DNA of 8,451 nt from CAZTHL01 sp964613585 (GTDB lineage: Bacteria > Pseudomonadota > Alphaproteobacteria > DSM-16000 > Inquilinaceae). This document shows, piece after piece, positions 1 to 5,121 of the stretch (positions are counted from its first letter, which is position 1; each line of letters starts with the position of its first letter). Both the position numbers and the translations under genes were made by a program. The notes beneath the pieces were generated by a model that saw only the letters and a list, made by a program, of their open reading frames with translations, did no database searches and was not told where the DNA came from. The stretch lies in contig CAZTHL010000126.1 of NCBI GenBank assembly GCA_964613585.1, positions 1-8,451 of the forward strand. The letters run 5' to 3'.

Positions 1-60
1 GCCGGGCTGCAGGTGCAAGAGGCCCTGGTCTTCGAGGCCGCCCTCGACGCGGCGGCTTGA
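1..60 (+). CDS. C-terminal end of an unidentified gene (partial)
   Basis: Frame 1 is open from the window edge to a TGA at 58-60 and encodes about 19 residues ending in an alanine-rich tail (VFEAALDAAA). Third codon positions are almost all G or C, as in the real genes of this window. Its stop codon overlaps a TTG start of the next reading frame (TTGA at 57-60), which would fit a translationally coupled pair. Because the next gene resembles a PIN-like toxin, this one could be its partner antitoxin, but the visible part is too short to assign a family. Confidence 0.3.
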   Translation, partial: AGLQVQEALVFEAALDAAA

Positions 61-426
61 AGGTCGCGTTCGACAGCAACATTCCGGTCGCCATGGTGAC
101 CGTCTTCGAGGCCAAATGGTGGCCTCGCGTCGCCGATACCTTGCGGAGTGCGGAGTGCGGAGGCGGGCACCCTTTGGCGGATCCCGGCTCACTGGGGACA
201 GGGGCACGCTCTCTTGCCGGCGATGACGACGCGGAGCGCGAGCCCATCCGATCCGCGAAAGCGTGACACGAAAGCCCCATCAAGCCGTCGCGCTGAAGCA
301 GCCGCGCCAGCCACGAAGAAGACAGAGACGGATCGGCAGGAGCCCGATCTCGATGGACGGGACGACGGCCAAATGACGCTTGATCTCAAGCCGGCACGAC
401 GGATCGGTGACCAGGGCGACGGGTAG
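57..426 (+). pseudogene. Broken PIN-like domain toxin gene
   Basis: The frame from the TTG at 57 begins MKVAFDSNIPVAMVTVF, which resembles the N-terminus of PIN-like ribonuclease/toxin proteins as I recall them, with an acidic residue (Asp6) early in the fold. It then jumps at once to WWPRVADTLRSAE, which resembles the C-terminal part of the same family (a WWP motif followed by tryptophan- and proline-containing segments). The central domain of roughly 90-100 residues is therefore missing. A second lesion is a tandem 7-bp duplication at 143-156. Removing one copy restores one continuous frame (TLRSAEAGTLWRIPAHW) that runs to the TAG at 424-426. The tail is long, charged and low in complexity. 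I infer a non-functional remnant. The family call is from memory, and the frameshift reading is direct. Confidence 0.5.
143..163 (+). repeat. 7-bp tandem duplication causing a frameshift
   Basis: GCGGAGT occurs at 143-149 and 150-156, followed by the near copy GCGGAGG at 157-163. Deleting one unit joins the two halves of the PIN-like reading frame. Slippage at such a short repeat is a simple explanation for the inactivation. Confidence 0.7.
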
Positions 427-444
427 CGGGCCCGACGCCGCCGC

Positions 445-1221
445 CTATTCCTCCAGGATCGCCACCGCCCGGGTCCAGCCGGCGGAGGCGCCGCGGATCT
501 TGCACGGGAAGCACGCGATCGTGAAGCCGGTGGCCGGCAGCGCCTCCAGATTGTGCAGCTTCTCCAGGTGGCAGTAGCCGATCTCGCGGCCGGCCTTGTG
601 CCCTTCCCAGATCACCGACGGGTCGCGATCGGCGGCATAACGCCGGGCGGTGTGCGCGAACGGCGCGTCCCACGACCAGGCGTCTGTGCCGGTCACCCGC
701 ACGCCGCGCTCGGTCAGGTACAGCGTCGCCTCGCGCCCGATGCCGCAGCCGCGGTCTACATAGTCGTCGGCGCCGTATGCCGCCCCGGCGGCGGTGTTCA
801 CCACGACGATCTCCAGCGGCCGCAGGGTGTGGCCGAGGCGCGCCAGCTCGGCCTCGACCTCGGCGGTGCGCACCACGTGGCCGTCGGCGAGGTGCCGGAA
901 ATCGAGCTTCACGCCGGGCTGGAAGCACCACTCCAGCGGCACCTCGTCGATGGTGATGGCGCGCTTGCCCCGGTCCATCGTCGAGGCGTAGTGCCAGGGC
1001 GCGTCGAGGTGCGTGCCGTTGTGGGTGGTCAGCGCCACCTGCTCGATGGCCCAGCCCTCGCCGTCGGGCAGGTCCTGAGGGCTAAGGCCCGGGAAGAACG
1101 AGCAGACCTGCGGGGCGGTCCGTCGATGGTCGACATAGGTGACGCGCGGCTCCATCATCGGCGGATCCGCCTTCACGTCGTTCTCCAGCGGCACGGACAG
1201 GTCGAGGATGCGCCGGGCCAT
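445..1221 (-). CDS. Cyclase family protein (kynurenine formamidase-like metal hydrolase)
   Basis: The 258-residue product belongs to the cyclase/arylformamidase (KynB-like) superfamily, cytoplasmic metal-dependent hydrolases that open amide or ester bonds. The diagnostic motif HNGTHLDAPWH lies at residues 67-77, giving the metal ligands His67, His71, Asp73 and His77. The N-terminus (ILDLSVPLEND) and the late ENL-like segment (LEKLHNLEALP, 219-229) are also typical. The length is near the usual 210-270. The ATG at 1219-1221 is preceded by AAGGA about 11 bases upstream. Whether the substrate is N-formylkynurenine, an isatin-like amide or something else cannot be told: no kynureninase or dioxygenase gene is next to it. 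Its neighbours on both sides are gene remnants, so it appears to be transcribed alone. Confidence 0.92.
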   Translation of the reverse strand: MARRILDLSVPLENDVKADPPMMEPRVTYVDHRRTAPQVCSFFPGLSPQDLPDGEGWAIEQVALTTHNGTHLDAPWHYASTMDRGKRAITIDEVPLEWCFQPGVKLDFRHLADGHVVRTAEVEAELARLGHTLRPLEIVVVNTAAGAAYGADDYVDRGCGIGREATLYLTERGVRVTGTDAWSWDAPFAHTARRYAADRDPSVIWEGHKAGREIGYCHLEKLHNLEALPATGFTIACFPCKIRGASAGWTRAVAILEE

Positions 1222-1242
1222 GTTCCGTTAAGTCCTTATGTT

Positions 1243-1272
1243 CCGACCCTTGGTCGGACCGATCCGCATCGG
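1243..1272. repeat. Two adjacent small hairpins in the cyclase leader
   Basis: CCGACC (1243-1248) pairs with GGTCGG (1252-1257) over a 3-base loop. CCGAT (1259-1263) pairs with ATCGG (1268-1272) over 4 bases. Both lie 20-50 bases upstream of the cyclase start and could be leader structures or an operator. No T-run follows, so a terminator is unlikely. In GC-rich DNA such short stems also arise by chance. Confidence 0.3.
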
Positions 1273-1283
1273 CCCATGATTGA

Positions 1284-1680
1284 TCAAGGCCATTCGGGGT
1301 TTCCGCTGATGGTGCCGGAGACACACGAGATGCCATCGAAGCGACGAAACCAACCGCGCTCCAGCGGGTCGAAGACCGGAGCCTTGGCGATCGCGGCGCC
1401 GTCGGATGCCCCTGTCCGCCTGAAGGATCAGCGCCCGGAGGGTCGGAGTCTCATCGCCAAGGACGGTCATTGGACGGTTGTGCAGCCTGCTTCGAACCAT
1501 GCTGTGGTCGAACCGGCTGTACCGGCGCCCGTGAGGCCTCCGCCGGCTCTGCGCCCCAGCATACTCAATGGCGCCGAGAAAGCGGATCCCTTTCAGGCGC
1601 TGCATCGGAGGGGATAGCACGAGCTCCGCCAGGAACTCGTCCCCCGAGAGCCGAGTGATCCCGCGGTCCCGGATCCGCCC
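1284..1680 (-). pseudogene. Remnant of an HD-domain phosphohydrolase gene
   Basis: Reading the minus strand from about 1674 gives IRDRGITRLSGDEF, then LSPPMQRLKGIRFLGAIEYAG, then RRYSRFDHSM. This matches the start of HD-domain (dNTPase/COG1078-like) proteins: a PxxQRLxxIxxLG segment followed by the first metal-ligand region RFxHS. After 1506 the match is lost in this frame, and the HD dyad normally found further on is absent. A different minus frame at about 1284-1405 carries a stretch with strongly GC-biased third positions (AKAPVFDPLERGWFRRFDG) ending at a TGA at 1284-1286. This may be the displaced C-terminus of the same gene or of another one. I infer deletion plus frameshift. The N-terminal resemblance is clear by eye but not checked against a profile. 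Confidence 0.42.
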
Positions 1681-1948
1681 GTCCGCCGCCACGCAACGTC
1701 CGGATCCTGATGACGCGGCACGGATTTGTCCTTCTCTCCGCGGCTGCGGTGATCTGACCGGGCGGCAAGGCTCCGGCCCGGCCGCGGTCCGGGGGGGCGC
1801 GCAGGCAACCGGCATCCCCCGAAGCTGGCCCGGACGCAGGAGCGTCCGCCCTCACCGAAGCCTGGCTTGGCTCGACGCGTGGAATCCAGGGCCGAACCTT
1901 CGGACCCGGCAGAGCCTGGCCCGGGAGGCGCCACCGGCGCACGGCCTG
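1681..1948. other. Intergenic stretch without an identifiable gene
   Basis: Open frames here look like by-products of high GC: arginine-, proline- and glycine-rich translations without recognisable motifs. A small hairpin near 1928-1940 is listed separately. I see no RNA gene, no promoter that I would defend and no mobile-element ends. Confidence 0.4.
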
Positions 1949-1955
1949 TCACAGG
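1928..1955 (-). terminator. Possible weak terminator after the ABC ATPase gene
   Basis: GCGCC (1928-1932) and GGCGC (1936-1940) form a 5-bp stem with a 3-base loop just beyond the ATPase stop codon. CCTGT/ACAGG (1945-1955) forms another small stem that overlaps the stop. There is no T-run on the minus strand, so intrinsic termination is doubtful. Confidence 0.22.
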
Positions 1956-2764
1956 TTCGCCGCCAGGAACTGCCGGCAGCGCTCGGACCGGGGCCGCTCG
2001 AGCACCTGCTCGGGTGGCCCGTCCTCCTCGATCCGGCCCTGGTGCAGGAACACGACCCGGCTCGCCACCTCGCGGGCAAAGCGCATCTCGTGGGTCACCA
2101 TCAGCATGGTGTTGCCCTCCTCGGCGAGCTGGCGGATCACCCGCAGGACCTCGCCGACCAGCTCCGGGTCGAGGGCCGAGGTCGGCTCGTCGAACAGCAT
2201 CAGGGTTGGCCGCATGGCCAGCGCCCGGGCGATCGCCGCGCGCTGCTGCTGGCCGCCCGACAGATGCGCCGGATAGTGGTCGCGCTTGTCGGCGATGCCG
2301 ACCTTGGCCAGCAGCGCCTCGGCGCGCGCCACCGCCTCGGCGCGCCGCAGTCCCAGCACGTGGACCGGCGCCTCGATCACGTTCTCGAGCACGGTCATGT
2401 GGGTCCACAGATTGAAGCCCTGGAACACCATGCCGAGGCGGCTGCGGATCCGGTCGACCTGGCGCGCATCGACCGGCCGCATGCCGCCGATCCGGCGACG
2501 GCGCATGCGGATTTCCTCGCCGGCCACACTGATCCGGCCCTGGTCCGGGATCTCCAGCAGGTTCACGCAGCGCAGCAGGGTGCTCTTGCCGGAACCGGAG
2601 GCGCCGATCAGCGCGATCACGTCGCCCGGATGTGCCGTCAGCGAGATGCCGCGCAACACCTCGAGCGGCCCGAAGCGCTTGTGGATGTCCTCGAGCACCA
2701 GCGCCGGCACCGAACCGCCGGGCACGCCTGCCGGGCGCACCCCGGCCGGGGCGACAGTGTCCAT
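1949..2764 (-). CDS. Polar amino acid ABC transporter ATP-binding protein (HisP/OccP type)
   Basis: This is a 271-residue nucleotide-binding subunit that would power import of an amino acid or opine across the inner membrane. Counted from the ATG at 2764, it shows Walker A GASGSGKST (54-62), the Q-loop Gln115 in FQGFNLW, signature LSGGQQQR (168-175), Walker B LMLFDEP (188-194) and the H-loop His225 in VTHEM. The FQxFNLWxHMTVLENVxEAP segment is typical of the histidine/arginine/octopine group. The frame also opens from a TTG at 2791 that would overlap thyX, but the ATG 10 nt after the thyX stop is the better start. The ribosome site is weak (GAGG about 17 nt upstream), which could mean coupling to thyX translation. 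No permease or binding-protein gene lies in the window, so the ATPase is an orphan here. Confidence 0.92.
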   Translation of the reverse strand: MDTVAPAGVRPAGVPGGSVPALVLEDIHKRFGPLEVLRGISLTAHPGDVIALIGASGSGKSTLLRCVNLLEIPDQGRISVAGEEIRMRRRRIGGMRPVDARQVDRIRSRLGMVFQGFNLWTHMTVLENVIEAPVHVLGLRRAEAVARAEALLAKVGIADKRDHYPAHLSGGQQQRAAIARALAMRPTLMLFDEPTSALDPELVGEVLRVIRQLAEEGNTMLMVTHEMRFAREVASRVVFLHQGRIEEDGPPEQVLERPRSERCRQFLAANL

Positions 2765-2774
2765 GCCCGGCTGC

Positions 2775-3860
2775 TCAGGCCTCGCGCCCAAGCGCCGCCA
2801 TCAGTTCGCGCCATTCCCGCTTGGACAGCCCGCTCGTCTCCTGCTCAACCGCCTCGCCCTCCAGAAGCCGCCGGACCACCGCGAGGCCGGGGCGCGAGAT
2901 CGTCTCGGCCTCGAGCCGGTAGTCGCGAAACGCCGCGGCGGTCAGCGGCACCCAGCGGCCCAGGATATCGAGCAGCACGTCGGCATAGGCCCGGATCTCG
3001 TGCTGAGCGTGGGGATCGGCGCGCAGTCTGAGAAAATGCATTAGGTTGTGCAAGTCGATCTTCCAGTACCACTGCGTATAGTAGTTCACAGGCAGCACAA
3101 CCCTGGCCAATTCTCTTGCTAAGCCCTGATCGCTATTGTCGAGCGGCTTTCCGTCCTTGTCCTCATTAAGCAGCTTCCTGTATACGCTATAGGCATCGTT
3201 GCTTGCGTCGCTTATAAGCGTCTGAGCTCTCAAGGCCGCCTCGTCGTCAAGGACTTCATCTCGGCCTTGTCGGTTGGTTGCCGACTGACCTGCGATCGTC
3301 TTGAGTACTGTAGGCTTCTCGCCAAAGAGATGAAACTGGTCAGCATATTCTTGTTCTCTCTTTTTCTTGCTTTTCTTGTCTTTAATGAGATGACGGTCGG
3401 GAACAAAGAATTCTTTGTCCAAAATCGAGTAACGAGCTGAATATTCGTTCACATTTGCTGTCCGGTGCCGTATCCACTGCCTCGCAACAAATATTGGCAA
3501 TTTTATATGCAACTTGATTTCGCACATTTCAAATGGAGTCGAATGCCAATGCCGCATCAGATAGCGGATTAGGCCAGCATCCTCTCGAACTTTCCTGGTG
3601 CCGTGACCATAAGAGACGCGGGCGGCTTGTACAATGGCTCCATCATCGCCCATGTAATCCACCACACGGATAAAGCCATGATCGAGCACGGGCAGCGGTT
3701 GAAATAAAATTTCTTCAAGTTCCGGCACGGTGGCGCGGCGCGTGACGTTCGTCATGTCGCGTTGTTCTGCCACCGATTGTTGTTGCTCGGCTGTCAGGCT
3801 GACAGGGTGATCTTCTCTGCTGGAAATGGTGTCGGTCATCGGCCCCGGAAACACGGTCAT
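2775..3860 (-). CDS. thyX: FAD-dependent thymidylate synthase ThyX, with a lysine-rich insertion
   Basis: ThyX methylates dUMP to dTMP using methylenetetrahydrofolate, with FAD and NADPH as reductant, and replaces ThyA where that is absent. The signature motif RHRTANVNEYSARYS is at residues 131-145. Other conserved blocks are PVLDHGFIRVVDYMGDD (57-73), TPFEMCEIK (108-116) and LPVNYYTQWYWKIDLHN (256-272). About 30 extra residues (roughly 160-190, lysine-rich) separate FFVPDRHLI from GQSATNRQGR, where most relatives as I recall them have a short link. Base composition changes sharply near 3030: upstream coding DNA uses TTA, CTA and AGA codons, while the last 80 codons are normal for the window. 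The start is uncertain. Met1, Met8 (3839) and Met36 (3755) are in frame and none has a strong ribosome site. Homology seems to extend upstream of Met36 (SLTAEQQQ), which favours Met1 or Met8. Confidence 0.95.
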   Translation of the reverse strand: MTVFPGPMTDTISSREDHPVSLTAEQQQSVAEQRDMTNVTRRATVPELEEILFQPLPVLDHGFIRVVDYMGDDGAIVQAARVSYGHGTRKVREDAGLIRYLMRHWHSTPFEMCEIKLHIKLPIFVARQWIRHRTANVNEYSARYSILDKEFFVPDRHLIKDKKSKKKREQEYADQFHLFGEKPTVLKTIAGQSATNRQGRDEVLDDEAALRAQTLISDASNDAYSVYRKLLNEDKDGKPLDNSDQGLARELARVVLPVNYYTQWYWKIDLHNLMHFLRLRADPHAQHEIRAYADVLLDILGRWVPLTAAAFRDYRLEAETISRPGLAVVRRLLEGEAVEQETSGLSKREWRELMAALGREA

Positions 3861-3918
3861 GACGGATCGTTGGCATCAGGTTCGTGTTGCCCCGCGGGTG
3901 GCACAAGCTGGCAACATC

Positions 3919-3938
3919 AAAAGTTTGGGATAACTTTT
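3919..3938. repeat. 7-bp inverted repeat upstream of thyX
   Basis: AAAAGTT (3919-3925) and its exact reverse complement AACTTTT (3932-3938) are separated by six bases. The element overlaps the first GGATAA box. It may be an operator half-site pair, or simply flank the DnaA-like boxes. Confidence 0.35.
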
Positions 3939-3964
3939 GGATAAGCTGAAAAAGCCCTGGATAA
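3925..3964 (-). promoter_or_regulatory. Cluster of three DnaA-box-like sites
   Basis: On the minus strand TTATCC occurs three times; on the plus strand GGATAA is at 3928-3933, 3939-3944 and 3959-3964. Compared with the DnaA 9-mer TTATCCACA, the three sites match 7, 8 and 7 of 9 positions. Start-to-start distances are 11 and 20 bp, about one and two helical turns, so all three face the same side of the DNA. They sit where a thyX promoter should be. DnaA binding is an inference. Confidence 0.4.
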
Positions 3965-4017
3965 GTGCGGTGACCGCCCCGCAATGATTAATTGCCCTTT
4001 ACTTTCAATGCGCTAAC

Positions 4018-4050
4018 CGAGCAAAAAGACGCTCGCACCCCGATTCGGGG
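4018..4050. repeat. Tandem hairpins just upstream of the ssrA promoter
   Basis: CGAGC (4018-4022) pairs with GCTCG (4031-4035) over an A-rich 8-base loop. CCCCG (4038-4042) pairs with CGGGG (4046-4050), followed by CTTTG. On either strand they are terminator-like but with weak T-runs. No gene reads into them in this window, so the role is unclear. Confidence 0.35.
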
Positions 4051-4051
4051 C

Positions 4052-4080
4052 TTTGCAGCCGTCGCGCCGAGGCCTATATT
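4052..4080 (+). promoter_or_regulatory. Sigma70-like promoter of ssrA
   Basis: A -35-like TTTGCA (4052-4057, 4 of 6 matches) and a -10-like TATATT (4075-4080, 5 of 6) are exactly 17 bp apart. Transcription would start near 4087, which leaves an acceptor RNA of about 82 nt, close to the size expected for this piece. This agreement supports both calls. Confidence 0.55.
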
Positions 4081-4086
4081 CAAGGG

Positions 4087-4168
4087 CGTTGGCTTAGCCG
4101 GCTATGGCGATAAACGCTCTGCGGAATAGGCGTAGCGGACCCGGGGGCAGTTCCCGGCGCCTCCACCA
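4087..4168 (+). ncRNA. ssrA: tmRNA acceptor piece
   Basis: This is the piece that would carry alanine. It contains half of the long helix that joins it to the coding piece (for example CTCTGC near 4116-4121 can pair with GCAGGG near 4244-4249), then GGAC, the T-arm and the CCA end. The 7-base T-loop reads GGCAGTT instead of the usual TTCRANN of tRNAs. I believe this deviation recurs in alphaproteobacterial tmRNAs, but I cannot check it here. The 5' end is inferred from the promoter. Confidence 0.8.
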
Positions 4169-4210
4169 ACTTCCATCGCCCGGAATGCGCTTCGGCGGCT
4201 TGGGCTTCAT

Positions 4211-4378
4211 GGGGGCGAGTCAGGATCGACGTGCGTAGTAAAGGCAGGGTCTTCGCCCGGTATGGTTCCGCCGTGATCGGGCCGAAAAAGTAGTTGCGAA
4301 TGACAACTATGCTGAGGTTCGCGCCGCTGCGTAATGCGGTCGCGCGTATCTCGTTGAATTCCTGAAGCTTGCTTCAGG
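4211..4378 (+). ncRNA. ssrA: tmRNA coding piece
   Basis: The piece starts at the acceptor-stem 5' strand GGGGGCG and includes the D-like region, the pseudoknot before the tag and the tag frame. It ends with a strong hairpin, CCTGAAG/CTTCAGG (4361-4367 and 4372-4378), which I take as its 3' boundary structure. The mature 3' end may be trimmed back from there. Confidence 0.75.
4296..4334 (+). other. tmRNA tag reading frame, ANDNYAEVRAAA
   Basis: From the resume codon GCG (4296-4298) to TAA (4332-4334) the frame encodes ANDNYAEVRAAA, to which the charged alanine is added in front. The ANDN start is the part usually bound by SspB. The end is Ala-Ala-Ala preceded by Arg, where many tags end in Leu-Ala-Ala or Val-Ala-Ala. 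The upstream context GAAAAAGTAGTT closely matches the E. coli AAAAAATAGTC that sets the frame. Confidence 0.92.
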
Positions 4379-4443
4379 TGGGGGACGGGGCACCTAGCAA
4401 CAGAACGCCCCATCCTACTCCCCGGGCAGGAAGGCGAGAACGC

Positions 4444-4470
4444 GGGTCGTGCGGACCCTTTCTTTGTTGT
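4444..4470 (+). terminator. Intrinsic terminator between ssrA and sspB
   Basis: GGGTC (4444-4448) pairs with GACCC (4454-4458) over a 5-base loop, followed at once by a T-rich tract TTTCTTTGTTGT. This is the best terminator-like element in the window and would end the ssrA transcript. sspB starts 24 nt further on, so it would rely on read-through or on a promoter not evident in the short gap. Confidence 0.6.
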
Positions 4471-4493
4471 GCCGAGCCGGGTAGCTTACGCCA

Positions 4494-5006
4494 ATGACAG
4501 CCGACAGCCTGCGATACGACCGGATGGTCGAGCGTGCCCTGCGCGGCGTGGTCCGCGAGGCGCTGAGCGCCGTCGCGGAGCGGGGCCTCCCGGGCGATCA
4601 TCACTTCTACCTGACCTTCTCGACCCAGGATCCCGGTGTCGACATCCCTCCATATCTGCGTGACCAGTACCCGGAGGAGATGACCATTGTCTTGCAGTAC
4701 CAGTATTACAACCTCGAGGTCGATGACGACCGCTTCCGCGTGACCCTCAGCTTCCGCAACAAGCACGAGCCGCTCAGCATCCCCTTCGCCGCGATCACCA
4801 CCTTCGCCGACCCCTCCGTCAACTTCGCCCTGCAGTTCCAGCCGCTGGCCGGCCAGGAGGCGAGGACGGACGAGCCCGACACCGCGGACGAGCGCGAGGC
4901 CGAGGCGCCCGTGCTGCTCGGCCGACCGGCCGGCGGCGAGGGCGACGGCGCCGAGCGCGGCGGCGACGACAAGGTCGTGCCACTCGACTCCTTCCGCAAG
5001 AAGTAG
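4494..5006 (+). CDS. sspB: SspB, ClpXP adaptor for ssrA-tagged proteins (alphaproteobacterial type)
   Basis: SspB binds the N-terminal part of the ssrA tag and tethers tagged proteins to the ClpX unfoldase. The 170 residues divide into a folded domain (about 1-115, with HFYLTFSTQDPGVDIPPYLRDQYPEEMTIVLQYQ spread over 36-70 in shortened form here: HFYLTFST, PGVDIP, EEMTIVLQYQ), an acidic, alanine- and glycine-rich flexible linker (about 118-158) and a C-terminal tail VVPLDSFRKK (161-170). The tail corresponds to the ClpX-binding module. The length is normal for the group. The ATG at 4494 has no strong ribosome site. Direct adjacency to ssrA joins the tag source and its reader at one locus. Confidence 0.94.
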   Translation: MTADSLRYDRMVERALRGVVREALSAVAERGLPGDHHFYLTFSTQDPGVDIPPYLRDQYPEEMTIVLQYQYYNLEVDDDRFRVTLSFRNKHEPLSIPFAAITTFADPSVNFALQFQPLAGQEARTDEPDTADEREAEAPVLLGRPAGGEGDGAERGGDDKVVPLDSFRKK

Positions 5007-5084
5007 CGCCAGGACGCTCTCCGAGCCTCCGGCCCCCGCGCGTGGCCCCCCACCGGCAGCATGCTCAGGCTGGACGGGCGGGCA

Positions 5085-5114
5085 GCGGACCGGTGCCGTG
5101 TCCGCGTCACGCGG
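5085..5114. terminator. Hairpins between convergent sspB and COQ9 genes
   Basis: GCGGAC (5085-5090) pairs with GTCCGC (5100-5105) over nine bases. The alternative, overlapping stem CCGCG/CGCGG (5102-5106 and 5110-5114) lies right after the COQ9 stop on the minus strand. There is no clear T-run on either strand. Position between two convergent genes suggests a bidirectional terminator. Confidence 0.35.
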
Positions 5115-5121
5115 AAACGTT

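Larger units (their letters stand above)
3861..4086. promoter_or_regulatory. thyX/ssrA divergent intergenic region
   Basis: The spacer between the thyX start and the ssrA transcript is clearly more AT-rich in its middle (about 3915-4010) than its flanks. It holds a GTTGCC/GGCAAC inverted repeat (3886-3891 and 3910-3915), an AAAAGTT/AACTTTT inverted repeat (3919-3938), three GGATAA hexamers (3928-3964), two tandem hairpins (4018-4050) and the ssrA promoter. I could not find a convincing sigma70 promoter for thyX on the minus strand. Confidence 0.6.
4087..4378 (+). ncRNA. ssrA: Transfer-messenger RNA gene, circularly permuted two-piece form
   Basis: tmRNA rescues ribosomes stalled on broken mRNAs and adds a degradation tag. 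Here the tRNA 3' half comes first: a T-arm stem (4141-4145 with 4153-4157), the acceptor strand CGCCTCC (4158-4164), discriminator A and encoded CCA (4166-4168). The tRNA 5' half starts 43 nt later with GGGGGCG (4211-4217), which pairs over all seven positions and includes a G-U at the third pair, the alanine-tRNA identity element. Next come the conserved AGGATCGAC, a pseudoknot-like stem (GCCCG near 4255 with CGGGC near 4278), an A-rich stretch and UAGUU before the resume codon, and a short tag frame. This order is the known alphaproteobacterial permuted form, in which the linker (4169-4210) is removed. The 5' and 3' ends are estimates. Confidence 0.95.

Noticed and set aside
398..426. QMTLDL-like sequence near the end of the PIN-like remnant, resembling a sliding-clamp binding motif
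   Set aside because: A single short match in a low-complexity tail of a broken gene; not enough to claim a function.
386..931. Long minus-strand open frame overlapping the cyclase gene
   Set aside because: Arginine-rich translation in a shifted frame; the cyclase frame has the family motifs and the normal third-position bias.
553..1617. Plus-strand open frame of 354 codons antisense to the cyclase gene
   Set aside because: A shadow of GC-rich codons on the other strand, with no recognisable motif and no good start.
1568..3031. Plus-strand open frame of 487 codons
   Set aside because: Runs antisense to the ABC ATPase and the end of thyX; composition is histidine-, alanine- and arginine-rich as expected for an antisense artefact.
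3861..4086. Thought of as the chromosomal replication origin
   Set aside because: Only three imperfect DnaA-like boxes and no origin-type neighbours such as hemE or dnaA; kept only as a possible regulatory cluster.
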